A stretch of 64,000 nt of DNA from Alkalimarinus alittae (GTDB taxonomy: Bacteria > Pseudomonadota > Gammaproteobacteria > Pseudomonadales > Oleiphilaceae), in the NCBI RefSeq assembly GCF_026016465.1, contig NZ_CP100390.1, positions 2,772,501 through 2,836,500 on the forward strand, read 5' to 3'. The notes beneath the pieces were generated by a model. It ran no database searches. It had not been told where the DNA came from and saw only the letters and a program-made list of their open reading frames with translations. The translations under genes were made by a program, and so were the position numbers. Of the stretch, positions 1-8,578 are shown one piece after another. Every line of letters begins with the position of its first letter. The stretch's first letter is position 1.

Positions 1-162
1 TTTAACTTGCATCATAACCTCACGCTTCTCATCCCCGCTCATTCCACCCCAGCGAGAAATCTCCATACCCGTTCTATAGCAACCAACACAGATTTCATTC
101 TCATCAAGTGCGCATATACTCACACATGGAGATTTAACATCTTTAGCGTCATATTTACCCAT
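1..162 (-). CDS. DUF1289 family small cysteine protein (partial, runs off left edge)
   Basis: The first 54 codons of a protein that continues beyond the left edge of the window. Near residue 12 it reads SPCVSICALDEN, followed by ICVGCYRTG and the ending ISRWGGMS. This four-cysteine arrangement (C-x3-C, then C-x2-C) and the following R-W are the hallmark of the DUF1289 family, small proteins suspected of binding a metal or iron-sulphur cluster; no function is established. The ATG at 162 lies 29 bp downstream of the gamma-carbonic-anhydrase-like gene on the same strand, so the two are probably cotranscribed. A DUF1289 gene beside such a gene is common in related bacteria. The family call is secure; the function is unknown. 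Confidence 0.8.
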   Translation of the reverse strand, partial: MGKYDAKDVKSPCVSICALDENEICVGCYRTGMEISRWGGMSGDEKREVMMQVK

Positions 163-191
163 ACTCAAAACACCTTAAATTTCAAAATCTA

Positions 192-722
192 TCACCTTTG
201 TTCAACAAGTAGCTTGTTATAGCGCCCGGCATTTTGAACATAATGTACAGAACTTGCCTCGAGTACTTTCTTTTCAATATCCGTCAACGGTCGTTTCACT
301 TTACCCGGACTACCAACAACTAAGCTCCCATCTGGAATTTCAACACCTTCCGGTATCAGTGTATTAGCCCCAATTAGGCAGTGTTTTCCTATTTTTGCAC
401 CATTCAATATTACAGCGTTAATACCTATCAAGCTATAATCGCCAATAACACAACCATGCAGCATAGCTTTATGCCCAACAGTAACACCACTGCCTACTTC
501 AAGCTTATAAGACGAATCTGTATGTAACACACTTCCATCTTGAATATTGCTATTAGCGCCAATTGTTATTGAATCATTATCTGCACGAATAACGACATTA
601 AACCAAATACTTGCATTCTCCCTTAGCGTAACCGAGCCGATTAATGTCGCATTAGGTGCAACAAAATGCCCCCCCTCCTCCAACACAACCTTTCTGTCAC
701 CTAGATCGTAAATCACGCTCAC
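192..722 (-). CDS. gamma-carbonic anhydrase-like hexapeptide-repeat protein (YrdA/PaaY type)
   Basis: A 176-residue left-handed beta-helix protein built from imperfect hexapeptide repeats, for example residues 82-127, where IG and VG pairs recur every six residues. Three histidines fit the zinc-binding triad of the gamma-carbonic anhydrase fold: H67 in SVLHTD, and H84 and H89 in GHKAMLHGC. The length matches E. coli YrdA, a cytoplasmic trimer whose physiological substrate is unclear; some relatives are carbonic anhydrases and others act on thioesters. The ATG at 722 faces the Nudix gene across a short divergent gap, and the DUF1289 gene follows downstream. Fold and metal site are supported; the reaction is not. 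Confidence 0.85.
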   Translation of the reverse strand: MSVIYDLGDRKVVLEEGGHFVAPNATLIGSVTLRENASIWFNVVIRADNDSITIGANSNIQDGSVLHTDSSYKLEVGSGVTVGHKAMLHGCVIGDYSLIGINAVILNGAKIGKHCLIGANTLIPEGVEIPDGSLVVGSPGKVKRPLTDIEKKVLEASSVHYVQNAGRYNKLLVEQR

Positions 723-853
723 CTCACAACAATCGAACTATTAAAAATATTAATCTTACCAGACTATAAACAGTTAAAGCAGCCACCTTAATACATGACG
801 CTGCTTTTAAATCGATATATAATTTTATGAAACCTAACAATCTGGAAAACATA

Positions 854-1390
854 ATGAAATTTTGTAGTGAGTGTGGAAACCCTGTAAAGAATGAAGTCCC
901 AAAGGGTGATAACAGGTTACGCCACGTTTGTACGCACTGTGAAATCATACATTACCAAAACCCCAAAATTGTGGCGGGTACACTTCCTATCTTTGAGGGA
1001 AGAATATTACTTTGCAGACGCGCAATTGAACCTAGACTTGGTTATTGGACGCTACCTGCTGGTTTTATGGAAAACCAAGAAACAACGTCTGAAGCAGCCT
1101 TAAGAGAAACACTAGAAGAAGCCGAAGCAACTGTGGAACTAGAGGGCCTATACACTGTCATGAATGTTCCCGAGGTCGATCAAGTTCATATATTTTTTAG
1201 AGCTCGACTACTTGATGGAAATTTTGGTGCAGGGGAAGAAACCCTTGAAGCGAAACTATTCACACCACAAGAGATTCCATGGGATCAGATCTCATTTCCT
1301 ACCGTATTTCAAACACTAAAGCACTATATATCTGACCATCCACTTGATTACTTTCCCGTACACGTTAAAGATATTCTACGAGATAAATAG
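854..1390 (+). CDS. Nudix hydrolase with N-terminal zinc ribbon
   Basis: A 178-residue hydrolase, starting at the second in-frame ATG, with residues 2-8 KFCSECG. An ATG at 827 would add nine residues of no recognisable character; homologues in related genera begin at MKFC, so 854 is preferred. Residues 1-40 form a zinc ribbon with cysteines 4, 7, 26 and 29, followed by the family signature HYQNPKIVAG. The Nudix box spans residues 70-92, with G70, E76 and the RETLEE core (R84, E85, E88, E89) that binds the divalent metal; the usual last glycine is glutamate. Substrates are probably nucleoside diphosphate derivatives, but which one cannot be read from the sequence. It ends 21 bp before the convergent yqfO-like gene. 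Confidence 0.87.
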   Translation: MKFCSECGNPVKNEVPKGDNRLRHVCTHCEIIHYQNPKIVAGTLPIFEGRILLCRRAIEPRLGYWTLPAGFMENQETTSEAALRETLEEAEATVELEGLYTVMNVPEVDQVHIFFRARLLDGNFGAGEETLEAKLFTPQEIPWDQISFPTVFQTLKHYISDHPLDYFPVHVKDILRDK

Positions 1391-1411
1391 CCATCCCCCC
1401 TCAGCATCTAA

Positions 1412-1723
1412 TTACACACTAATTATTTCAGAAACATCAAAAGCAGGCTCTTCATAAGGATGAGCTTGCTTTAAGGCTTCAACAGCATCTTTAGTAAATT
1501 TACGCATACACACCATTTCTACTTTATATTCGCTCACCACTTCCAATTCTCCAGCATCACCTATAAACGGATTGCTACCTATCATAGGCCTAAATTGTCC
1601 CTCTCCTTTTGACTGCCAGCAGCAATGCTCGTACAACCCTTGCCTTCCAGCGCCAGCATTAAACAGCGCCATTTTTACAATCTCTAGATGAGATTCAGGA
1701 ACATAAAAACAAATTTTATACAT
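1412..1723 (-). CDS. YqfO/NIF3-associated CutA-like domain protein
   Basis: A 103-residue protein consisting only of the small CutA-like domain that in larger NIF3/YqfO proteins sits inside the metal-binding fold. Diagnostic stretches are FYVPESH near residue 5, NAGAGRQGLYEHCCWQ in the middle, GSNPFIG and the C-terminal HPYEEPAFDV. Stand-alone versions of about this size are common in gammaproteobacteria and have no assigned role. The ATG at 1723 is preceded by a G-rich run that can act as ribosome binding site; an upstream TTG at 1735 lies in the same run and is unlikely to be used. Function unknown. Confidence 0.8.
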   Translation of the reverse strand: MYKICFYVPESHLEIVKMALFNAGAGRQGLYEHCCWQSKGEGQFRPMIGSNPFIGDAGELEVVSEYKVEMVCMRKFTKDAVEALKQAHPYEEPAFDVSEIISV

Positions 1724-1800
1724 TATACCCCCCAAAAAAACGCCCCCTGGTTACAAAAACCACACACATCAATATAACGCTTTCAGTTATTAACACTTTC

Positions 1801-2000
1801 TGTGGATAACTTTGGGGATAAAGCCTTGAAAAACCTGCTAACCCCCCATAAACACTGACACCCCGTCAGATTGATGAGAAATCAACCCAAAACATATTAA
1901 CTTTAAATTTCAATAACTTATATTTGTCAACAGGCTAAATAATTAATATAAACCATGTAACCAATCCCTATTTATCCAAAACTTATAAAAATGTGCATAA
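1801..2000. promoter_or_regulatory. cluster of DnaA-box-like 9-mers
   Basis: TGTGGATAA at 1801-1809 is the reverse complement of the perfect DnaA box TTATCCACA. TGTGCATAA at 1992-2000 is the reverse complement of TTATGCACA, which fits the R-box consensus TTATNCACA. One-mismatch copies lie at 1813-1821 (TGGGGATAA) and 1972-1980 (TTATCCAAA). Two consensus boxes within 200 bases of AT-rich non-coding DNA are more than expected by chance. Binding by DnaA is inferred from sequence only. The neighbours are not those of a gammaproteobacterial oriC. Confidence 0.4.
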
Positions 2001-2165
2001 AGAACAGCATCTATACAAAAATCAAGACATAAATAGCATTATTATTTAGTTATTTAACATCAAAACTAGCCTAATTAGATGATATTAAAATGCAAAACAT
2101 CCAAACACATTACAAAGACTATCATTAAGTTACATTTATTTACAAAGATCGCTTTATAGCGCTCC

Positions 2166-2200
2166 AAAAAAAAACCGCCTCAAACTTGAGACGGTTTTTT
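2166..2200 (-). terminator. terminator downstream of purL
   Basis: An inverted repeat, AAAACCG-C-CTCAA paired with TTGAG-A-CGGTTTT around a two-base loop, with an A-run on one side and a T-run on the other. It could therefore stop transcription from either strand. It lies 18 bp past the purL stop codon and fits a Rho-independent terminator for purL. Confidence 0.85.
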
Positions 2201-2217
2201 GAGAGCTAATACTTTAC

Positions 2218-5200
2218 TTAATTAAGCCACTTTCTAGCGTTTCTGAACATTCTCATCCATGGGGCATCTTCGCTCCACTCACTTGGATGCCAAGAATTCT
2301 GAACAGCTCTGAAAACTCTTTCTGGGTGCGGCATCATAATAGACACTCGACCAGTATCACTGGTTACACCAGAAAGCCCCATTGGGGAACCGTTAGGGTT
2401 CGCCGGATATCTTTCAGTAACATCACCACGGTTATCCACATAACGTAGCGCAACAAGCCCACGCTCATTGAGCGCTGACAACTGGCTATTAGAAGCAAAC
2501 TCTGCTCGCCCTTCGCCATGTGCAACAGCAATAGGTAAACGAGAACCATTCATCCCCGCAAAAAATGCTGACGGTGAATCTTGTACCTCTACCATAGTCA
2601 GTCGCGCTTCAAACTGCTCTGAACGGTTTCTAACAAAGTGTGGCCATAGGTCTGCACCTGGGATTAGCTCGTGAAGGTTTGAAAGCATCTGACAACCATT
2701 ACAAACCCCTAAAGCCAAAGTATCTGCTCGCTCAAAGAAGCTTGAGAACTGATCTCTTGCTAAGTTGTTAAATAGAATAGACTTTGCCCAACCCTCTCCG
2801 GCACCGAGAACGTCTCCGTAAGAGAATCCACCGCAAGCCACTAGAGCATTGTAATCTTGCAAACTTACTCTGCCAGACAAAATATCGCTCATATGAACAT
2901 CTACCGCACTGAAACCAGCTCGTGTAAATGCTGCCCCCATTTCAACCTGGCCATTAACACCTTGCTCTCTTAGTACAGCAATTCTCGGCCGAACGCCGGT
3001 ATTAATGTAGGGTGCAGCAATATCTTCAGCGATATCAAATGTAACCACTGCATTTAACCCCGGGTCTTGAACATCTGAGATCTGCTCATACTCTTCTAAC
3101 GCACACTCTGAGTTATCTCTCAAAGCCTGCATTCGATAACTTGTTTCTGACCAAACTTGCTGATATTCAGCACGAGGAGCACCCAGTACTGTTTCACCAT
3201 CAAAAAGGAATCTAATTTCATCTTCTTCATTAAGTGAACCAACCACCAGCGCATGCTCACCCAGACCTGCCGAGTTAAACTGTTGCAGCACAAACTCAGT
3301 ATCCTCTGTGCGCACCTGAATAACAGCACCAAGCTCTTCGTTAAACAATTCACGCGCAAAATGAGACTTATCTTCAGCTAGCAAATCTAGCTTAACGTCT
3401 ATACCTGTGTGACCTGCAAACGCCATCTCGCACAACGTGACAAACATACCGCCGTCAGAGCGGTCATGGTAAGCCAATAACTTGTCATCACCATTCAGAC
3501 CCTGAATAACGGCAAAGAACGCTTTTAAATCTTCAGCATCATCAAGATCAGGCGCTACAGCGCCCACTTGCTTATACACTTGAGCTAAGGCTGAGCCACC
3601 TAATCTATTTTGACCATTAGCCAAATCGATTAAAATCAAATCTGTCTGACCTTGATCGACTTTCAGCTGCGGTGTTACGGTTTTTCTAACATCAATGACT
3701 GGAGCAAAACCACTAATAATTAGAGACAAGGGCGAAGTAACAGCTTTTCGGCTGCCATTATCATCCCATACCGTCTTCATTGACATAGAGTCTTTTCCTA
3801 CTGGAATCGTGATCCCTAGCTTAGGGCACAATTCCATACCTACCGCTTTAACGGTATCGTATAAATTCTCATCTTCACCAGGGTGTCCAGCCGCTGCCAT
3901 CCAGTTAGCGGATAAGCGAATATCAGATATTTTTTCGATGTAAGCAGATGCTATATTGGTAATAGCCTCACCCACCGCCATCCGACCAGAAGCGGGCGCA
4001 TCAATGATAGCAATAGGTGTTCGTTCTCCCATCGCCATTGCTTCACCGCTATAGGTGTCAAAAGATGATGCAGTTACTGCCACATCAGCAACAGGCACCT
4101 GCCAAGGGCCAACCATTTGATCTCGTGCAACTAAGCCTGTGATCGATCGATCACCAATAGTAATCAAAAAGCTCTTGCTCGCGACACTCGGTAACCTGAG
4201 TATTCGGTTTGCAGCTTCTGATATATCAATACCAGTAGAATCAAACACAGTTTTGGTGAAGTTCTTTCTTTCAACACTTCTGTGCATTTTAGGTGGCTTA
4301 CCAAATAAAATATCCATCGGCAAGTCAACAGGATTATTGTTAAAATGCTCATCTTTTAACTTAAGATGCATTTCTTCTGTTGCCTCACCAATAACAGCAT
4401 AAGGACAACGCTCTCTTTTACAAATAGCATCAAATGTAGCGAGATTCTCTGGTGCTACCGCCAACACATAACGCTCTTGTGATTCATTACACCAAATCGC
4501 AAGGGGTGACATGCCGGGCTCATCACTAGGGATATCCCTTAGATTAAATATGCCGCCTCGATCGCCATCTTTAACAAGCTCAGGAAACGCATTCGATAAG
4601 CCACCGGCACCCACGTCGTGGATAAAGGCAACAGGGTTATCATCGTCTAGCTGCCAGCACCGATCGATTACTTCCTGGCAACGACGCTCCATTTCTGGAT
4701 TTTCTCTTTGGACAGAAGCGAAATCAAGATCTTCTTGACTGCTTCCTGAGTCCATTGAAGATGCAGCTCCACCTCCCAAACCAATGAGCATTGCAGGTCC
4801 GCCTAGCGCAATTAGCTTTGCGCCTACAGGGATTTCACCCTTTTCTACATGCTTCGCCTTAATATTACCTAGGCCGCCGGCAATCATTATTGGCTTGTGA
4901 TATCCCTTAACTTCATCGCCTTCTAGTCCCGCAACAGTCTCTTCAAATGTTCTAAAGTAGCCGCATAAGTTGGGGCGACCAAACTCATTATTAAACGCCG
5001 CACCACCAATAGGTCCGTCGAGCATAATACCAAGCCCAGAAGTTATCCTATCCGGTTTACCGTAATCGCCTTCCCAAGGTTGCTCAAAACCAGGGATTTT
5101 CAAATTAGAGACGGTGAAGCCACTCAAACCCGCTTTAGGTTTAGAACCCTTACCGGTAGCGCCTTCATCACGAATCTCTCCACCATTACCTGTCGCTGCA

Positions 5201-6120
5201 CCTGAAAAGGGCGATATAGCCGTTGGGTGGTTATGAGTTTCAACCTTCATCAATATATGGATATCTTCTTGATGGGCGGCGTACTCTTTTGTTACAGGGT
5301 CAGGATAAAAACGTCCTGCTTTTGAGCCTTCTATAACAGACGCGTTATCTTTATAAGCTGAAAGCACACCCTCACTATTCATTTCATAGGTGTTTCTGAT
5401 CATCGCGAACAGTGATTTATCTTGCGACTCACCGTCGATATCCCATGATGCATTAAATATTTTATGTCGACAGTGCTCAGAGTTTGCTTGAGCAAACATC
5501 ATCAACTCAACGTCTGTAGGGTTTCGCTCTAAACCAATAAATGCTGAGGTCAAATACTCTATTTCATCATCTGCTAAAGCCAAGCCCAACTTACGGTTAG
5601 CCTCTACAAGCGCAGTTTGTCCGTGCGCCAGCACATCTACAGTATTCATGGGCTCAGGTTCAGCAACGCTAAATAGTAACTCTGCACCGGCCATTTCATA
5701 GAATACAGCTTCAGTCATACGATCATGAAAGAATGCAGACAAGCGCTCTCGCTCAGCTTTATCGAGCTTTTTATCAGAACGAACAAAGTAGGCAATCCCC
5801 CGCTCAATTCGTTTAATTTTTTCCAGTCCACAATTATGAGCAATATCGGTTGCTTTACTTGACCATGGGGAAATAGTGCCTGGACGTGGAACCACTAAAA
5901 ATAACTGACCCTCTGTGGCTTCGACATCAGCTTTAGGACCATATTTAAGGATACGGTGTAGGGTGTTTAGTTCTTCCGCTTTTAGCTCTTTTTCAACATC
6001 AACAAAATGCATAAACTCTGCATAAACAGAATCAACAGCAGAAACCTGCTCTTTGATAGCCGATAGCATTTTTGTGTTACGAAAAGAAGAAAGGGCGGGT
6101 GCGCCTCGCAGTTCCAGCAT
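2218..6120 (-). CDS. purL: phosphoribosylformylglycinamidine synthase, single-chain form
   Basis: PurL catalyses the ATP- and glutamine-dependent conversion of FGAR to FGAM in purine synthesis. The 1300-residue length matches the large single-chain enzyme of gammaproteobacteria (E. coli 1295). In order it carries an N-terminal PurS-like region, a linker, two AIR-synthase-type ATP domains (with motifs such as [16 protein letters not shown] and [11 protein letters not shown]) and a C-terminal glutaminase domain. The glutaminase nucleophile is C1140 in GVCNGCQM, with the partner histidine and glutamate in MPHPERV. The start is placed at 6120 ([11 protein letters not shown]), which matches the start of E. 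coli PurL; an ATG at 6195 is in frame, but a likely promoter lies between the two. No operon partner. Confidence 0.97.
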   Translation of the reverse strand: MLELRGAPALSSFRNTKMLSAIKEQVSAVDSVYAEFMHFVDVEKELKAEELNTLHRILKYGPKADVEATEGQLFLVVPRPGTISPWSSKATDIAHNCGLEKIKRIERGIAYFVRSDKKLDKAERERLSAFFHDRMTEAVFYEMAGAELLFSVAEPEPMNTVDVLAHGQTALVEANRKLGLALADDEIEYLTSAFIGLERNPTDVELMMFAQANSEHCRHKIFNASWDIDGESQDKSLFAMIRNTYEMNSEGVLSAYKDNASVIEGSKAGRFYPDPVTKEYAAHQEDIHILMKVETHNHPTAISPFSGAATGNGGEIRDEGATGKGSKPKAGLSGFTVSNLKIPGFEQPWEGDYGKPDRITSGLGIMLDGPIGGAAFNNEFGRPNLCGYFRTFEETVAGLEGDEVKGYHKPIMIAGGLGNIKAKHVEKGEIPVGAKLIALGGPAMLIGLGGGAASSMDSGSSQEDLDFASVQRENPEMERRCQEVIDRCWQLDDDNPVAFIHDVGAGGLSNAFPELVKDGDRGGIFNLRDIPSDEPGMSPLAIWCNESQERYVLAVAPENLATFDAICKRERCPYAVIGEATEEMHLKLKDEHFNNNPVDLPMDILFGKPPKMHRSVERKNFTKTVFDSTGIDISEAANRILRLPSVASKSFLITIGDRSITGLVARDQMVGPWQVPVADVAVTASSFDTYSGEAMAMGERTPIAIIDAPASGRMAVGEAITNIASAYIEKISDIRLSANWMAAAGHPGEDENLYDTVKAVGMELCPKLGITIPVGKDSMSMKTVWDDNGSRKAVTSPLSLIISGFAPVIDVRKTVTPQLKVDQGQTDLILIDLANGQNRLGGSALAQVYKQVGAVAPDLDDAEDLKAFFAVIQGLNGDDKLLAYHDRSDGGMFVTLCEMAFAGHTGIDVKLDLLAEDKSHFARELFNEELGAVIQVRTEDTEFVLQQFNSAGLGEHALVVGSLNEEDEIRFLFDGETVLGAPRAEYQQVWSETSYRMQALRDNSECALEEYEQISDVQDPGLNAVVTFDIAEDIAAPYINTGVRPRIAVLREQGVNGQVEMGAAFTRAGFSAVDVHMSDILSGRVSLQDYNALVACGGFSYGDVLGAGEGWAKSILFNNLARDQFSSFFERADTLALGVCNGCQMLSNLHELIPGADLWPHFVRNRSEQFEARLTMVEVQDSPSAFFAGMNGSRLPIAVAHGEGRAEFASNSQLSALNERGLVALRYVDNRGDVTERYPANPNGSPMGLSGVTSDTGRVSIMMPHPERVFRAVQNSWHPSEWSEDAPWMRMFRNARKWLN

Positions 6121-6431
6121 CACTTGGCTGTGCCTCTTGGAAGGAGTGAAAGAAAGTTGCGTATAATACTTGAAATACGCCCCTATCAACAACATTGATT
6201 TACCTATTTAATACCATTCTCCATATACCGCCACATAAGTTTTACAATGTTTTTCACAGTTCTAAACATGCACTATTGACTATAAACCGCCTAACTGGAA
6301 GTATGCACAGATATAAAAACTGTAGAAAACTCAATATTTAGTGTGTGCACTGCCTCATCCTAGTCATTAATGAAGCTCAATTGACGACCACTAAATAGCA
6401 GTAAGGCAGTAAGATTGAAGAGTGTAAGTAG
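6121..6431. other. divergent intergenic region between purL and mltF
   Basis: A 311-base divergent gap. Its left end carries the purL leader and candidate promoter. The rest is AT-rich; no convincing mltF promoter with correctly spaced -35 and -10 boxes, and no RNA gene, was seen. A purine-repressor site was looked for by eye but no clear match was found. Confidence 0.4.
6164..6192 (-). promoter_or_regulatory. candidate purL promoter
   Basis: Read on the minus strand there is TTGTTG at 6192-6187 and TATTAT at 6169-6164, separated by 17 bases. This resembles a sigma-70 promoter with a perfect-length spacer but a weak -35. It would start transcription about 35 bases before the chosen purL start and would exclude the ATG at 6195. 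Confidence 0.4.
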
Positions 6432-7922
6432 ATGTCGGATAAAAACGTATTGAGAAGCGGTTTCATGCCCAGCGCTCTGTCGCTCATGGTTTTTATGTTT
6501 ACTATTTTTTCTCTCGCGGGCTGTTCACGACCCACTACTCTAGAAAAAATTGAGCAAGAGCATGTTCTGCACGTCATCACCCGTAACGGCCCCGCCATTT
6601 ATTTTGAAGACAAAGATGGACCCGCAGGCTTCGATTACGAAATAAGTAAACTCTTTGCTGAAGAGCTCGGTGTCGAGTTAAGACTAAGAGTGGCCGACAA
6701 CCTTGGCGAACTACTTTCCGTTATTGATCAAGGCTATGCTCACTTTGCAGCGGGAGGGCTAGCCGCGACAGAAGGGAGAAACGCACGCTTCGAATACTCA
6801 TCACCGTATCTTGAAATAACCCCAAAGGTTGTTTACCGCCTAGGAACTTCTCGTCCTAAAGAATTAACGGATTTAGTGGGGAAGCGATTGGTCGTCGTCG
6901 CTGACAGCCATCATATTGATCTTCTAAAACAACTCAAGCAAGATTTTATAGATCTTACTTGGGAGGAATCAGAAGAACTAGAGACCTCAGACCTACTTAA
7001 ACAAGTAAGTGAAGGCCTTATTGACTATGCAATTGTTGACTCTACTGATTTGGCGATTCATCAAGCCTATTACCCCAAAGCGGTCGCAGCGTTCAGCCTA
7101 AGTAAGCCGCTCAACTTTGTATGGTACTTTCCGGCCAGCGAAGATGATTCATTAACTCAAAAAGCTACACTTTTTTTTGAGAAAATAAAAAACGACGGTA
7201 CATTATTGCAACTTAAAGAACGGTACTACGGCCACTTGAATCAGCTTAACTATGTGGGCGCTAGAACGTTTATCCACCATATTAATAAACGCCTTTCTCG
7301 TTACGAAGAAACCTTTAAAGCAGAAGCCGACAATTATGAATTAGATTGGCGTCTACTGGCTGCGATTGGCTATCAGGAATCTCATTGGCGCCCTAACGCA
7401 ACCTCTCCAACAGGTGTGCGTGGGTTGATGATGCTAACACGGGTAACCGCGAAAGAGCTTGGCATCAAAAACCGATTGGACCCTAGCGCTAGCATTAAAG
7501 GTGGTGCTAAGTATTTTGCAAAAATAAGGGCAAGAATACCTGATAGAATCAAGGAACCCGATAGAACGTGGATGGCACTTGCCTCTTACAACGTCGGCTT
7601 TGGGCATGTAGAAGACGCACGTATTCTTGCCCAAAAAGACGGCAAAGACCCTGACCAATGGTTACATGTAAAAGAGTATTTACCACTATTGCAAAAGAAA
7701 AAGTGGTATAAACAAACTAGGCACGGCTATGCTCGAGGTTCAGAACCTGTCGTATATGTTCAAAATATTCGACGATATTACGACGTCCTAACCTGGATGA
7801 AGCAACCTCAGGTTGATGAAGGCATTATTGCGAGCAAATCATCAGAAGAGCCCTATAGCGAAGAGCCTTCAGACAATTATATGTTCCCTGACACCTTGCA
7901 AGATATGCCGCCCACACTATAA
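6432..7922 (+). CDS. mltF: membrane-bound lytic murein transglycosylase F
   Basis: MltF cleaves the glycan strands of peptidoglycan to 1,6-anhydromuropeptides at the inner face of the outer membrane. The 496-residue protein begins with a signal peptide ending in the lipobox LAGC, so it is a lipoprotein. Residues about 40-270 form a solute-binding-protein type 3 domain (ITRNGPAIYFED start, GPAGFDYEISK). Residues about 290-440 form the SLT catalytic domain, with catalytic E316 in GYQESHW followed by GVRGLMMLT and the downstream YNVGFGH. This two-domain layout is diagnostic of MltF; in E. coli the N-terminal domain regulates the enzyme. An acidic tail of about 40 residues follows. It is divergent from purL and convergent with recX. 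Confidence 0.93.
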   Translation: MSDKNVLRSGFMPSALSLMVFMFTIFSLAGCSRPTTLEKIEQEHVLHVITRNGPAIYFEDKDGPAGFDYEISKLFAEELGVELRLRVADNLGELLSVIDQGYAHFAAGGLAATEGRNARFEYSSPYLEITPKVVYRLGTSRPKELTDLVGKRLVVVADSHHIDLLKQLKQDFIDLTWEESEELETSDLLKQVSEGLIDYAIVDSTDLAIHQAYYPKAVAAFSLSKPLNFVWYFPASEDDSLTQKATLFFEKIKNDGTLLQLKERYYGHLNQLNYVGARTFIHHINKRLSRYEETFKAEADNYELDWRLLAAIGYQESHWRPNATSPTGVRGLMMLTRVTAKELGIKNRLDPSASIKGGAKYFAKIRARIPDRIKEPDRTWMALASYNVGFGHVEDARILAQKDGKDPDQWLHVKEYLPLLQKKKWYKQTRHGYARGSEPVVYVQNIRRYYDVLTWMKQPQVDEGIIASKSSEEPYSEEPSDNYMFPDTLQDMPPTL

Positions 7923-7942
7923 GGCTGCGTTTGATCTAATGG

Positions 7943-8434
7943 CTAACTCACCTTTTTGATCGCGTAAGAAATATGATCATGATTGAAGCCTTTCTGCATT
8001 AAGAACCTCATTTGCCTAGCTTTTTGAGTAAAATCAGCAACCCTCCCCTTTCCGAACTTTTTCTCTCTTTGATAAGCCGCAGACTCATACCAATGGTGCT
8101 CTGTTTCATCTAAGTTATCATCAACCAACACCTCAGACACCTGCCTTTCTCGCAGCTCAGAGGCAATACGAGTAGGCCCAAAGCCTCTCGATCTTCGATG
8201 ATAACAATAGGCCTCAGCAAAGCGCGCATCACTCACCACCCCCTCTAACTCTAGTTCGTCTAGCACTCGCTCAATAGCATGCTCACCGAAAGACTTAAGA
8301 ACCATTTTGACCTTGAGTTCATAACGACTATGTTCTCGCCTTGCCAGCGCCCGAATAAGTCTATCTTTTATATCTTTCAGCTCATCTTTATTCATGCCTG
8401 AGCCTTGCTCGCACTCAGATTCAGATGAATTCAT
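7943..8434 (-). CDS. recX: regulatory protein RecX
   Basis: RecX binds RecA filaments and limits their extension. The 163-residue protein shows the three-helix repeats of the family: RALARREHSRYELKVKM near residue 30, LDELELEGVVSDARFAEAY in the middle (the DxRFAexy motif), then FGPTRIASELRERQV and, near the end, KARQMRFLMQKGF. The ATG at 8434 has GGAG six bases upstream; a TTG nine codons earlier has no such site. recX usually follows recA, but recA is not in this window, so the gene stands alone between mltF and the DUF349 gene. Confidence 0.88.
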   Translation of the reverse strand: MNSSESECEQGSGMNKDELKDIKDRLIRALARREHSRYELKVKMVLKSFGEHAIERVLDELELEGVVSDARFAEAYCYHRRSRGFGPTRIASELRERQVSEVLVDDNLDETEHHWYESAAYQREKKFGKGRVADFTQKARQMRFLMQKGFNHDHISYAIKKVS

Positions 8435-8578
8435 CAATATCTCCAAAATATCTTTAAACAAACATTCCGCATTTGAACAATCAGGGTTAGACTATGCCCC
8501 TTAAACTAATCGACCCCACTACGGGCGTCTGTTTCGAAGCTTAAATTTAAGCTCAATAATAACGGTGAAAAGATACTC

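Larger units (their letters stand above)
1724..2217. other. AT-rich intergenic region between the yqfO-like gene and purL
   Basis: About 490 bases without a credible gene on either strand. The middle and right parts (roughly 1880-2160) are strongly AT-rich. The region contains four exact or near-exact DnaA boxes (listed separately) and the terminator that follows purL. No tRNA, small-RNA fold or coding signal was recognised. Confidence 0.6.

Noticed and set aside
7-222. A 71-codon plus-strand frame at the left edge
   Set aside because: The minus strand here encodes the clear DUF1289 cysteine protein and the end of the carbonic-anhydrase-like gene.
1724-2217. Chromosomal replication origin
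   Set aside because: Although it holds DnaA boxes and AT-rich DNA, the neighbours (purL, yqfO-like) are not those of a gammaproteobacterial oriC, and no phased 13-mers or dense GATC sites were seen.
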